Positions 48,076 through 61,400 of a DNA stretch of 64,000 nt are shown piece after piece. The notes beneath the pieces are model-generated. The model was not told the DNA's origin. It searched no databases and saw nothing but the letters and a program-made list of their open reading frames with translations. Both the position numbers and the translations under genes were made by a program. The stretch comes from Phoebastria nigripes. Taxonomy: Eukaryota > Chordata > Aves > Procellariiformes > Diomedeidae. How positions within the stretch are numbered: the stretch's first letter is position 1; each line of letters opens with the position of its first letter. Where the stretch lies: contig JAYKAV010002519.1 of the NCBI GenBank assembly GCA_035582835.1, forward strand, positions 310,001 to 374,000. Reading direction: 5' to 3'.

Positions 48076-49490
48076 TTGCAAGTCTCTTTTCAAAGGCATT
48101 TACAGACATCAATATAATAAACTTATGTGAAATAGCTCTTTAATATTAAAAGTAACTATATGAAAGGCAATGACGGCTTTCTTTCCTTGATTAAATGTCA
48201 ATGATGGGATACACAAAGTAATGTTTAGGTGCTTAAATAAACATTACCAAAAATGATCTAGCTCTGAAAAAGGAGCAAAGAATCAGTAAAATTATGTAAG
48301 TGCAATGGTTGGTGTCAACAGCAGAGTCTAAAGAAGGATTTAGTTTCTCGGCTACATTATTTACTCCATCTGGAAGTATCTAGTGCAGCAGGGGAAACAC
48401 TCTCCAGAAACTTGAAATTATTTATTAGTAAGAACAATTGGTTTTCCAAATCATCGGTGCATCAAATAACCTACCAAACATTGTACAGAACTATCACTGA
48501 AGGTCACAATCGTCTAAAATTTACCCAGTCATGCCAGATGAAATAAGGGTCCANTGATTGTGCTGTATGTGGGATCATTGACCAGTGGCTGGGACTGAAA
48601 ACTTATTTTAATTTAGTGCATGAAAATGAGAAATTCCCAGCTGCAGGAATGCTCTATTGAATGTATAGGTATGAAGAAAATCTTACATACCTGCTCTTTC
48701 TCAGACTAGTATTAGTTGGCATGCCAGATGACAGCAAACCCTCAGAGAAGAGGAAAATTCATCCATCTTAATTGCTGATGGACTACCTCTATTTTTCCAA
48801 TCTGCATTGCAAAAGATATTTATTCCTGTGTGCCAAGTGATAGTGAATTTAGAGGACAGCTTGGCCCCATTGCTTAATTGTGTTTGACAGCCTGGTAAAA
48901 AGGCAACGAGAGTATTTTTGTGGAAATCAATTTTTGTGTTTTATACTGTTTTGAATGCAGACCAAATTATTATTGGAGGGGAGTGGTTTGTATCCTTTGT
49001 CCTTTTCCAGGAAAAAAGATCTCTAGACTTTCTATATGGTGGTTTGTCTTCAGAGTTTATGATTGTATTTCCATCTGCACTCCCATCCTCACAGCCCTTT
49101 AGAAACTTTTCTCTTTTAACTCTGGTTACTTGCAAGCAAACTTGTGTTCAAGACTATTTGCAATGCACATGTGGTTTTTAGAATAACTTTAAATTTTACA
49201 AGAAATATTTCTGAGAGAGGAAGAGTGTTATCTTAGTGTTGACAGTATGTCTCCAAATTTTCACCACAGGCTCCAGTCTTAGCAATGCTACAGTAGAGCT
49301 ACTATTTAAAACAATTTTCCCATCAGCATATGTACCAGAACACTTTGAAAATATAGACAGCCAACACCTTCCAACTTTCCCTTACCAATTGAGCTGTACA
49401 GTTTGCAAGCCTGATACATGATAATATTAAAACAATGTCATATTAAGTGGATTATATATCTGTAACATGCACCGCAAATACTCCTGGAAG
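48076..49490. other. unassigned AT-rich DNA
   Basis: Between two CR1 insertions. No gene or repeat recognised. Confidence 0.65.
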
Positions 49491-49548
49491 TCATAGAATC
49501 ATTTAGTTTGGAAAAGACCCTTAAGATCATCGAGTCCAACTGTTAACC
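49491..49548 (-). mobile_element. CR1: CR1 3'-end stub, minus strand
   Basis: TCATAGAATCATTTAGTTTGG, then AAGACCCTTAAGATCATCGAG and TCCAACTGTTAAC, is the complement of a CR1 3' terminus. It differs from the 22,961 copy (ATCATCGAGTCCAAC versus GTCATCTAGTCCAAC), so it is another subfamily. Only about 58 bp remain before unrelated sequence, an extreme 5' truncation. Confidence 0.92.
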
Positions 49549-51882
49549 ATCATGGATTAACAAATTCCAGTTGCAGACCTTGGTTACTATCCTGGACCAA
49601 TGACTGTGGATTACTGCATGGAGTTACCCAATAGCCATCATTCAGGTGGATGTGCAGACAAGCCTGTCCACCTGAGAGCAGCAGTCCTGCAGTGTGTGTG
49701 CAAATTTCTCTCCCCAGTGAGTTGCCCTCATTCTGAACAATAGGATCAGTTAACCTGAACCACTCCTGACACTTATGTGTTACTCTCACTCATGCTGGCA
49801 AGGTGTCTAGACACTAGTTGGGTGATGAACATTTTGTGATTTGGGATGTCACAGGTGAGTGAAAGTTTTGAGTAACATTGAATACATAACAAAAATTGGC
49901 AAANGTTTAGTGTTAGCCTGGATTTTTAGGAGTGTTTCATCTGAGGACCTTCTTGTTCATAAATCTTCCTAATATTTGATCACTCATTCTCCTTTAATTC
50001 TTGATATTTGGTGAAGTAATTTCTGCTTGGGACTCACCCTGCACACAAGTATTTCAGGAAAAACAGATGCTGAAGGCTCACAGAAGACACTGCTGCTTTT
50101 CTCCCCTAGAACTGGAGATCCAGAAAGGGGAAAGTTCACCTAAAGGGAAAGAAAGCATTTCCTGCTTTTTTCTTACTTTTCCAAAGAGCAGAATTCCACA
50201 AGACAAAGTCTCTTAAAGAAAATCTTTACTCATACAAGCCAGATGGTTACTCATTGCAATCTGTTCTAACAATGGGTCTTTCAACAACTAAATGAATGGA
50301 AGAACTGGTCATGTTTTGTTTTGTTTTGTTTTTCAACAGGTCATGTGCAAGTGTATTATGTTGATGTCATGTGAATATTCCTATTTCATTGAATAGCCAG
50401 TGAGCAGTTAAAAGTTTTATTATTGAATACATAGATAATGACAATAGTTAACCACTTTCTCCCCATTTATCTTTCCTTCTAAATATTTTCTCAAAGTTTA
50501 TGTAACTAATTCTTTGCTCTTTCATTGTACAAGAAAGCATGGTCTCCTTGCATGAGACCTAATGGATGAGATTTATCTACATGCCTATAATAAGAATACT
50601 TATATGTTAATAAGTCACTTGAGTTTCCTTTTACAGTTAATAGAAACCTCATCACTGAGGTCAAGAGAGAAGTTCATTTGGGCCTATAATAGGCATCTAA
50701 AATAAATCAGATGAGTCATTGCCAAACTTAGGCAATAAATGGAGTATAGGTTAACTTGCTCGGCTGTTGAGACCTATACTGTAAGCATGTAAATTTGACT
50801 CTGTAATTTTTGTCTTGTGCTGTCTTTTCATTTATGGAATAGATCCTGAATTTGCCTAAAAGGAGTTATTTATACACTGACTGTTTTGTAGCTGTATTGC
50901 TGTACCCTAAGTAAGTTTCAACCCAGATTAAAGTATCAGAGGTTAAACTGACAGAGTTTAAAGTTAACGAGGAAGGAAGAGCAAGTACCCAAAGACAAAG
51001 TCTAGTGCTGTTGGTGAACATAGTATTGAATGCTGTTACTCCTGAAAGATTTTGCATATAGGTGGGTAATGCAGAAAGAGATCAAGAGCAGAAAAACTTA
51101 AGATTAAAAGTACATGGGTTCATCTGATCTAGCAAACAGGGAAGTCTAGTATACGATGACAGTCTACAGACACATCAGGGCAGAAATCAAGAAAATGTGT
51201 GCAAAAGTATTATAAGTAACTTAGGTTGATGATTAAAAGGTTTCCAACTATTGGAACAGAAAATATCAAAAATAACATTCCAACAAGAGTGGGGGAGGGC
51301 AGAAAAATAATAACTTTTAATCATGACTCAGTATAAACCATGAGTGAGCATAATACATGATGCCGGTGATACCAAGCCACCAGACTCAGTGATCCAGGAC
51401 TTCCTCCCAGCTCTGTGCTCCTAAGACACCTGAGCATCCTGAGCCTGACTCCTCTCCCCTCTTTCTTCCCTGCCTCCATCTTCCCAGAGCTTCCCTATTA
51501 ACTGGTGATTCATCGAGAAAGTCTTGGGGTTTTATCCAAACCAAGCTACCAGTTGTAGCACACACAGTATTTCCACAAGCAGAATGACAAAGCTGTACAA
51601 GAAGAAGCAATTTCTTTAAAACAGAACTTGGATTTGTATTTGTTTTTATAATAGTAACAAGAGAAGAACAAAAGAAAAGAGCATTTAGATCTTTCTCTTT
51701 CTTTAATGAGAAACCTTACTTAAGTGATTTTTTTTGTATTTCAAGTCAGGGGGAATTGATGAATACCAAATCATAAAAAAAAGTATGACGCCTCATTGTT
51801 TGGAACTGTTATGGCAGTAACCTGCATTTGCTGCCCTCCCTTTAAATCTAGGGGGTTTTAATACAAAAATTAAAAGAAAAAA
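49549..51882. other. unassigned AT-rich DNA
   Basis: Nothing recognised except a short TTTTG repeat at about 50,313-50,333. ORFs are all under 80 codons. Confidence 0.65.
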
Positions 51883-52001
51883 CCTCTCTCATATTTATTT
51901 CCTAAGACAAACCATTTCATTAATCACTGAAGCTGACAGTTAGACATAATTGGCTATGCTGATTAATGAAATGGTTTATCTAAGGAAATAGATATGAGAG
52001 G
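51883..52001. repeat. long foldback hairpin (42-bp stem, 33-base loop)
   Basis: The left arm 51,883-51,926 and right arm 51,960-52,001 are reverse complements at 39 of 42 aligned positions, with one 2-base gap (an extra CT in the left arm). The innermost 18 bases (AAACCATTTCATTAATCA) pair perfectly. The loop is 51,927-51,959. It could be a small foldback or MITE-like transposon remnant, or a transcribed hairpin of pri-miRNA size. No flanking duplication is obvious and I recognise no known miRNA seed. Confidence 0.9.
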
Positions 52002-55000
52002 CTTTATAATGACTGTACTTTGAATCTAGGAAAAAGGCAGACCAAACCGTCATAGAGCAAAACAAAGTTAAATGTTCCGGTGGTTTTTCTACATGATTTC
52101 AGCAGTCCCCCTTAGCCCCACTTTTTGTTTGGTTAGGCTTTTTTACTAGTATTCTGCAACAAAATTGAAGACAACTGAAAATATTGGTATCAAATTAGAA
52201 TTAGGTGAAGTAGAGATAGGAAATTGTCATATGAGACTGACTTTTTTTTTTACTTTTATTGCTGTTTGCAAAAACAGGAGTGTGTTTAAGTTTTCCAGAA
52301 TGTGTAGGCCTTTCAAAAGGCCTTCCCATCCTTCAGCATTTCTACTGCTTCAGGTCAAGGAATTTGTTTTCAAAAAAAAAGGAAACAGAATTCTTCCCTT
52401 TGTTTTAGAGAGAGCTTCCCTGGATACCCTGCAGAAACAGAACGTCTTGAGACAGCAGAAATGTGCAAATGCAGGCAAAGTTTAAAATAGGAAAACGATG
52501 GAAAGCAAATTATATTTTTCATTTAACAAAATTGCCTATATTGAATCCCAATTGTGTGAGGTCTCATAGCAATGTGTTGCCATGAGAGAGTTGTTCAGTT
52601 TGGAAACATAAACAATAGTCAGAAAAATTAAATGTTAGGTGGCACAGGGCATTTTATATAAATGACATAGAAGCCAATGGAAGTGAAAGAAAATCACGTG
52701 CTATGTGTGTAAAAAGATTTCCTGAAATTGTTCAGGGGATGGGATAGTTCTTTTTCTTTAGTTTGTACAATTTCTTTGTTCTACATGCAGCTTTGAACGT
52801 AATAGCTATATGCAATCCTTATCTAGGATAGCAATTAAAACACCTCTCCTCATCACATAATTATATCTCTGGAGACAATTATGAATTCCATACTTACATT
52901 TTTAACCTTGAATATAATCTCCTGGTTCATGTGTCTAGGTTTGCATAAACTTCAAGCTGAAGTTATTTTATCCTTGGAAGTGAGTAACAGGAGTGATATT
53001 GCCTGAATAAAATGTCCATAACATCTAAGATAAAGTGAGCAAAGGAAAGAGAGCAGTACAAAATGCAAAATTACTCTTCTATTTCTTGAGAATTTTGTGA
53101 TCAAAGCCACAAAAAATCTAGGGACATAAGCAGTTATGATATTGTGCTTCCTTTGTACAAAGTTGAAGTATGTGAGAGAAATCATTAAAGGGATCGAATG
53201 TATCAGAGGACTTATGTTTCATTGATTCCAATTCACTGTATATAATCCACTGCAGTTTGAAATAGCAGCTTGGACTTCTAAAGTGCAGGGCTCAAAGTAT
53301 TTAAGAACTGTATCCTAGCACAGAAACAACTTCCACAATGACTTCTAATGAAGAAAATGTTCTATAGTTTATTTATGTAATTATCTATTGACCATCGAGT
53401 TCATTTGGTGCAAAAACAGAAATCAGTCGAAACAGTTAGAAGTGGTGATGGAACCATAATAACTTTCTCTGAGACCAGACCATGCTCCTTATCTTGGCAT
53501 CTTCCCTTTCCACACCAACTCCTTAGCTCAGCAGGCTACACAGTACTTTCTCACCTTGCTCCTTTTGGCTTATCCCAAACCATTGCAGTAAGTAATGCTA
53601 CCTGGGTAAACATTCCCATACTGAACTACCTGCTCTGAGGGGACAGAACAGAGAGCACAAAGAAGATGTAGGAAAAGGGCAGAGGATATGGATGGCCAGA
53701 AGAGAGGTGAATATGGGGCTCAAATGTTATTTGCTGTAATAGCAAAAATTAGTGTATATTTTAACAACAAATTATACCTTACCTGTTAAACTACGTTTAA
53801 AAGAGTTAACAAAATGCCACACATTGGCAAGTCAGAAGTTTTTGTAATTTTTTCCAGGCTTTTAAAATATTTTTCAAAAAGTCCTTTAAAAGTCCTGTTC
53901 AGAGAAATATGGTAACCTCCAGCTGACATATAATATAGTGATTAACATATTATAACATAATATGGTGACATATATATTAAAAATTAGTTACAGGGAAGAC
54001 AATGAAGAGTAGGGATAAATGTCTAATTCTCCAGAGAGAAATCTTTTGATCTGAGATGCCTTAGGATTAGTACAAAAATGTAATAGAACCAGTCTTAAAT
54101 TTATGTAGAGGCATACACAGAAGATATATTGATGTACGTGAACTATTCATTTAGAACCACAAAGGAGTTCGAAATTCTCTTGAGTTCATGTTACAACTGT
54201 ATTCATGAAATAAGCACTGTTGTTCAAATACTCTTGTGTTATGAATGGACCACTGAAGGTTTGTGTGAATTTCCTTTAGATTCCTACAAACACTTTTAGG
54301 TTGCTATTTCCACTGCATTTCAAGGTCAAGTGTGATATGGCCTATCTCCACAAAACAACAAGTCATATATCAAATGTCATATAATATATGGTTTATATCT
54401 CTTTAAACTCTAAAGAATGTCAGCAGAGTCAAAATCACTTTATCTTTAAAAACATAATTTAATTCTACTGGACATGATTTCTTGGTGGAAATAAGAAATC
54501 ACAGTGGAGATTTATAATTTTTCCTTTTCTGTTTTGAGGCATGACTTTGGTAGTGATAGCTTACAACGTTACAAAAAATAACATTACAGCAACCAATCCC
54601 CAAGGAATAATTCAGAGCGACATCAACAAACAATAGAGGAGAAAAGAAGTACCTAATCCCTTCTCTTCATCAGTGAAAACAAGTATTAATAAGTGCTTTA
54701 AAAGCATCTATTCTGTGATAGTAGCTATCTCTTTGGATCAATCAATAAGACAGGACAGAAATCTGTGCATGGAAACAAAGATGGATTTGGGGAAGGAGGC
54801 TTAGCTTTCAGACAAAAGACAGATAGAAGCTCTCTAGAAAATAAAGACAGGGACAATCCAAAATTCGTTATATGCTACAAGTTGTTGTAAGCAAGTTCTC
54901 CTTGTCAGATGAGAGGGGGGTCTGAGATGAGATTATCTGTCAAGTCAAAAGATAAGGATCACCTTGCTCAAAGAACGGTCATGAAACATCCGTAAGTTTG

Positions 55001-55719
55001 CATGGAGCAAGCATACACACAAAGGGGGCTGGTATGCAAGGAGAGAAGTTGACTTTTTTTCCAACATCCTAACAGAAATTGAGGAAGGTATGCGATAATA
55101 TTTGACTTTGACTTTCCATTTAGGATTCAGACTGACTAAGAAAGTATTGATAGAAAAAAAATTGGGTTTGCACTCCTAAATTATGATTCGTAGTTCATGA
55201 ATAGCTATGTAAATAATGACTTGGGTTTGGCCTTATATTAAGCATTATACACATTAACATAATCATGGTCGCTAATTAATGACAAAAGATGTTTCTATCA
55301 CTTGAATGACAAAGGTAAATGAATACTAGAGGATTCATGTAGATTTGAGGGAAGATTGGCATAATTCAGAAACATGATGACAGAGGAAATTCTTCATAGA
55401 TAAAAGACAATCCATGCATATTCGTTCATCTTTTACCTAGATTTTCTAAAGTGGCTGAAACATCTTGCAAAGATGTAGTAAATGACACATTAGCAAACAC
55501 AGTTACCTGGTGTACACCAGTAACAGAGTGAAAATGTTCTTAGGGCATTTTAAAAAATATAGGAAGAAAACTGGAAACTTGGTGATACAATCATTCATAA
55601 ATTACTGTATTTATATACTTCCGGTCATGCCTTGAAGCCTCATCATTTATTGCTTGCTTTTTGGGGTTTTTGGTTTTTTTCTTTGCCAAAATGTCTAATA
55701 TTTTTTCAGACAAGATAAT
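52002..55719. other. unassigned AT-rich DNA
   Basis: No gene or transposon recognised. AT-dinucleotide-rich patches occur near 53,930-53,985 and 54,360-54,400. The longest ORF (52,165-52,485, 106 codons) shows no recognisable features. Confidence 0.65.
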
Positions 55720-56010
55720 GCATATAGGGAATGGAGGGGTGGGATGGGGATTGGGTACTTGCAGGGAGACCTGTGCTGGGAAGTGGCTGGAGGGGAGGGT
55801 CCGCTGGAGGGGTGATGCCCTTGGTGGGGGGCTCTTGCGGCAGGCAGCACTGCCCCTTGGCTCTCCCCAGCTGCCCCGCTCTTTGCCCCGGCACCTCTCT
55901 GCTGGGGATTGCCCGTTTCGCAGGCTGGCTGTTACCTGGCCAGCTAGGGCAGGAGAGGGGTTTTCTTACCAGCTTCGGTGCCTATTTTTAACCTGAGCTG
56001 CTTACAGCCG
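55720..56010. other. GC-rich, CpG-containing island with G-quadruplex motif
   Basis: About 290 bp of GC-rich sequence; line 55,801-55,860 is about 72 percent G+C by count, with around eight CpG between 55,800 and 56,012 in an otherwise CpG-poor region. The left part is G-rich on the plus strand and holds a canonical quadruplex motif at 55,736-55,755. All frames are mostly open (up to 111 codons), as expected from GC content, so no protein is claimed. It could be a small CpG island or promoter, an exon, or an inserted GC-rich repeat. I cannot tell which. Confidence 0.55.
55736..55755 (+). other. canonical G-quadruplex motif
   Basis: GGGG-T-GGG-AT-GGGG-ATT-GGG: four G runs of at least three with loops of 1, 2 and 3 bases, the short-loop type expected to fold stably. 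A second, looser set of G runs follows at about 55,790-55,831. Confidence 0.8.
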
Positions 56011-57949
56011 GTGGTAGCAGCAATTTGAACAGTGTATAGTAGACTCTAAAGAGATTATTTTTACCCATTTACTAATGAAAGCTGAAATTAGTACATTTTC
56101 ACAAAGGAATAAATAGATAAACTGAAATCCGTTGGTACTTCTGACAATACTGGAAACATCTCTGTCAAAGGGACCTCAAGACGCTGTGACAACTCTGAGT
56201 ACCAGCAGCAGACAGTGGACAAAAGGAGGGAGTGATGTAGTATAAGACTTCAACGTGTTAAACGTCTGCAGCGGCACAGTAGAGCTTTCCAAATTTTCCC
56301 ACAAAGAAGAATGTTTTACTTAACTATATAGTCATGGTACTGTGGACCATTTTCTTCTTGGTTTCCTTTGTGGATACAGAAACACGGTGCTCATAAGGAG
56401 TAAATATTAGTTATTAAGGAAGGTTATTATATTTCACTTATTTAAAGAATAAATCAAAAGAATTTCAATAGTTAGTTTCAAGAGGTTACAGTTTGAACCT
56501 GCTTATTTTGGCATCTCATAGCATCTGGAAGGGAGTTAGCTTCTATAACAGCAATTAGCAGTCTTTATTTTGCAGATCCATGTTAACTAGAAGATGTGGT
56601 CAGAAAAGTTTCTGATGAATACCTAGATAGACTGATTATGGCAACATATAAGCTTCAATGAAATAGCTAACATTAGTAACTGTTGGTGACCAATATCAGA
56701 TTATAGAGGACATTGAATGGATGTGAATGAGTAGCTTTGACAGTTCTCAGGGGACGAAGTGCAGTATCTGAGTATGTGCAGGGAGACGAGAATAAGATAT
56801 CGCTAGAGAACAAATCATCTCTTTTTTTCTCCCAAAGTAGCATATATCCTAGAGCAATAAAATATTTTCCCTCTCCCTCACTGGCCTTGATTTAAGCTTC
56901 TTATAAAATTACAGAATTTGCAGATCTATTTTAATAAAAACTCTATTAAACCTTAAATGAATGTTAGCAAAGGATTTTTGTGGTGGTGCAAATATTTCTA
57001 AAATTAGATACAGGTATTCAACTGAGTACCACAGATTATGAGTCTGTATAATTTATTTCATAGCTTGTAAGAGTTTTTACTGTAATATTTAATGAAGAAT
57101 ATATCCAAAGTTTGCCAAAAACTTTTGCTCTCCCAAGGATATGATGCACTCATCTTTGCACCTTTTCCTCTTTAAATTAACTAAAACAACGAAGATTAAG
57201 TTATTTTGACACCATCAGTTCTGAGGGTAAAACCACTTCCTTTTTGTTACAGAAAAAGAGAAAAAGATAATCAAACTGATAACAGGAGCTGTCACATCTT
57301 AATTCTTTAAAAATGCAAGGATAATAGCTCCTAGCTCTCATATTTGCCAAGGGACTGGTTCTGACACCACATGAAATAGGAGGAAATCAGAGTTTGGCCC
57401 AAACTCTGAACCAAACTGCCTGACTATGGGGTCAGTGTAGTCTGTGATGTGTCCTGGCACCTCATTAAGGACCTTGTCTGAGCATGCCAGACTCACTACC
57501 CCATATTATCAGATTTCCTTCCTATGGGAGATATCTGATAACTTTCTTTTCATTATAGGCATTTTTTTTTTTCTTTTATGAAATAATTTGTTCCCAGTCC
57601 AAATCTGTGATCAGATTTTGTCTCAAGTGGAGTATGAACATTACACACAGCCGTGATCTTACTTAGGGTTTGAGGATTTGGATTGAACTAACAATTAGTT
57701 TTTATTTTAAACATAAATAATTTAACCATGCATCTTTTAGTTAAATAAAAAGAGTTAAGATCTCCATATCTAAGAGTAATCTAAAAGAAAGTAAAATAGT
57801 CACATGATATATCTTTTAGAAAATATCCTGTTGGTTAGTGGGGAAAAAGACCCCACATAAATAATCTTTTAGTTAGAAGGTTTTGCACAAAAAGTTGTGG
57901 AATAATTATTTTAACCTTCTGTATTCAATTACATTTTAAAGAACAATAT

Positions 57950-58040
57950 GAGTTTATGTATCTATACATTTGAGTGTATACATGTTTATATGTTTATACA
58001 TATGTTTATATATTTATATGTCTACTTATATAAACATTGT
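57950..58040 (+). repeat. TA-rich low-complexity DNA, degenerate TGTTTATA units
   Basis: Imperfect repeats of TGTTTATA/TATATGT type. The 71-codon ORF here is a Tyr/Ile/His-rich by-product of the repeat. Confidence 0.75.
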
Positions 58041-58364
58041 TTGAATTATAGTGCTTGCCCTTATGTAGTAACTCTTAATTATGTCTTTTTCTTTCTCATA
58101 TATATACATATTGCTCAATATTTAGTAAAGTTCATTAGGAATTTTTGTGAGTTCACTGCATGACAACTGCAAATGAGTTGGTAACAGACAGGACACAATA
58201 AATATGAGCCATAGTAGAGAAAACAGGGTTTGCTCTCGGATCAATAGAACAGCATAATAAACTTTCGAGAAACATTGAGCAACTTTTTGCTGAACACTTT
58301 CTTGTTTTTGTCAAACTGAAAAGAAAATAAGAATTCAGCTGGAATCAATAAAAAAACCTCAGCT

Positions 58365-58413
58365 GGGGAAAAAAAAGAAAAGAAGGAAAAAAAAGAAAAG
58401 AAGAAAAAAAAAA
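58365..58413 (+). repeat. A-rich purine tract, two near-copies
   Basis: Two successive copies of an A8-G-A4-GAAGG-like unit followed by an A run. The plus strand is all purine. Confidence 0.85.
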
Positions 58414-61400
58414 ACATTTTTGCAGCATGATTCTCAACACACAGGTGGTTGTACGCTTCTTTTCCAACATCTACTATTTAAGAAACTCATATTAGATATG
58501 TTGGCTCCCTGTTCTTCCTAAGTTGACTACTCAGCCCTGCTCTGGAAAGTAACTACCAACATACTATAGGTTATTTCAGATTATAATAACCTCTACTTCT
58601 GAGACTATTCCTTTTTCTTTTAAATAGTGTATTCATTTAAGTTAGGTTTCCCAAATGATCGTCCTAGGGGAACAGTGAGGTTGAGCTTCCCTTCTTACTC
58701 TGTCTTTCTAGTGAGGGAAAAATGGAGTGGGATCTCAAGGATCAATATCCTGTTGATCTGAACGAATCTCATTTATTTACTCTTTTCATTCACTGATGAA
58801 AAAAAGCAGTTGTCCACTCAGCTCCACTTTCAACAGTAGCATGAGTTTGTGTAAATGTTTAATAAATAGTAGCTTTATTTTGCTTTAACTTGTATGTGTC
58901 CGATATGCTCAATTAATGGGCAGGTGCTGTTAGGAATTCTAGGTTAAGACAAACAGCCTGCAGCTTCCCAGACCAAATAGGTAGTATTGCTTCTTTGACA
59001 AGCGGTTTATTATTCTGGTGCTTTACTGACTCCTGACTACATTAGATTTGCCCTTAAGAAGGAACTGAAAATTCTCTATTTCACAGTTTCTAACTCTGAA
59101 TCTAGCATCCAAATTTAACATGACAACTCCTCATGGACCAGTTAATTTTTCCAAGCTATTTACTTGGATGAATATTTACTAAGTCGGCAGAGGAAAGATT
59201 TAATATGGATGTTTTTGTCCACATAACCTCAGCTTTTCCAGATTATTTTACTTAAAGTACTATTAAATTCAAATCTCCTCTTCTTACACTTGTACACAAG
59301 CTAGCTTGAAATCCAATTAGTGACTGTTAACCAAAAAACGTTCAGTTATTTAAATATCAGGGCATTGTATTTAGGTACTTAGACGTATCTTTAAGAACCA
59401 GGTCCAGAAATGAGCTAAAGCTGGACTTTGGCAAACTTGAGCTGCTTCGAGAGTAATTAAGATGCCAATGCAAAAAGACAACATGATCCAAAAAACTCTC
59501 ACTTGACTCCTGCCAGACTCAACTGGGAACGGGAAAATGCCTTATATGCCCTGGCATGCTTAGGGGCTGATCCCAAACTTACCGCTTGGGGAGAATATCC
59601 CACTGGCAAGTCTGTCCCTTTGCAGCCATTTTACCATTCATCGAATGCTTCAGGAGCGGTCAGGAGGAAGCTGCAGAGTGTGAGGCTGCACCAAGAGGGG
59701 CAAACAGTCACTGAGCCCCCAGTTTTGCCCTCAGCTGTCTGCAGTGTCATGCTTTAGATGCTTTGCCCTGCCTTGAATGTAAAACTCAAACCCTACTTAT
59801 TTCAGAAAGTAGGACACTTGGTTGGGAGCTGGAAGACCTGTGTTTTCCCCTCATTGCCCAAAAGTATTTCTAAATGACTGTCTAAACATGGTAAGTCAGT
59901 GTAAAATGCCTCCTTGGTTCTCAAGGAGCCTGAACCCAGAACTGCACCCTTCCATTAACACACCTTAACCAGCAGATGTGCAGTCATCTTCCTCTAGATT
60001 GTTTTTCTTTCTCTGGCTATAAAACGGTTGGGACACTGTTCTGCACCACAGCACAACAGCTTCACTGGAAGGTGCAGTAATGCCCATCCCTGCCCTATAC
60101 CTCATTAGGGCACTTGCTGACGGCATGGGAAAGCATACAAGCTTTGCTTTGTTCACAGCCTCTCCAGTTGCTCCAATGTTTTTCCTATCCATGGTTAAAA
60201 GAAGAGAGTGATTCCTTGCTCAGTTAGGAAGTAACCAGTATCTACAAGTAGCCAAAATCAATTGCAGTGCCTCCCTGCAGCCCTGAAAGCAGGGACAACT
60301 CTAAGTCACTGATTTTGCTCAGTATTTCCAGCTGGCTACCTCCACTGGGCTGTGTACATGCTGGTTTTAGGTGCTGCTCTGCCTGTTGGTTAGTTCTGAA
60401 TTTCATTCCCAGGCATTTGTCTTTACCTACATGTGGTATCTGCAGCCAGTCACAGTGTATGCATGCCTCCATCAAGATTTGGATTCTACTTTTTAGCAAG
60501 AGTGGGAAGAGACACCCAAAATATCTAAAAAACTTTAATTCTAATTTTGAATCTGACTACAGCTGTTCATGCAGGAATCTAAGTTTTATCCTCTCCTCTG
60601 CCCTAACTCATTTGCTTTGATTAATGTTAATGGAACCTTAATTAACTTTAAAACAGAGATTTTTCTCTCCAAACAAATTCTAATGGCTGCATCCCTTCAG
60701 TCTCTTTGGTAGCACCCAACTCCTCCAGATGAGGTGCAAAGACTATAGGCCTACTCTGGTGTCAAAGAAGTAAAACATTTGATGGTGCAATAGCTGTACT
60801 ATTTGCCTTTGCTTTTCAATTGCACTCACACTGAAGACTGTGGAGGATTCACTTTACCTACTGTTAGAAAAACCTGAGGATGGCTGCCTCGGTACATAAC
60901 TCACCTGTGTTTTGCAGAGTCTTTCTGATGGTAGAAATGGAAAAGATATGCCTGGGTAGAAAATGAAGAAGACATGCTAAGAGATTTGTTTCAAGTTTCA
61001 TTTACTTTAAGTTCACGGGCTGAAAACTGGCATGATCTTTTTACTTTTCTACAAGCTAATTAGGGATATTTCTTGAAGAAATGTACTTTATCCAGCAAGC
61101 TGCTACTGTGCTGTGATGAAAGGTGGCAACAAATAAAAAGAAATAGTTGCTATCTAAGTGATGTAATAAGAAATTATATGATTCTTTGAATAAGTTAATA
61201 TTCATAAAAAGTGGTGAATTATTCAGTGAACAGCTTTTTACAACTCTGGAGTTGCTTGCAGATCATAAAGAACTAAATAATTAGACAGCAAATAATGGCA
61301 ATACTGATATAGAATATAACAAATATTCTAAATGTGACTAATAGAAAAATGGCAAAATTAACTAAGATATTTAATCAGATTTTATTAATTTTCTATATTA

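Noticed and set aside
55661..55996. 111-codon ORF in the GC-rich island
   Set aside because: Same reason: open in several frames at once, no recognisable motif, starts in a T-rich low-complexity stretch.
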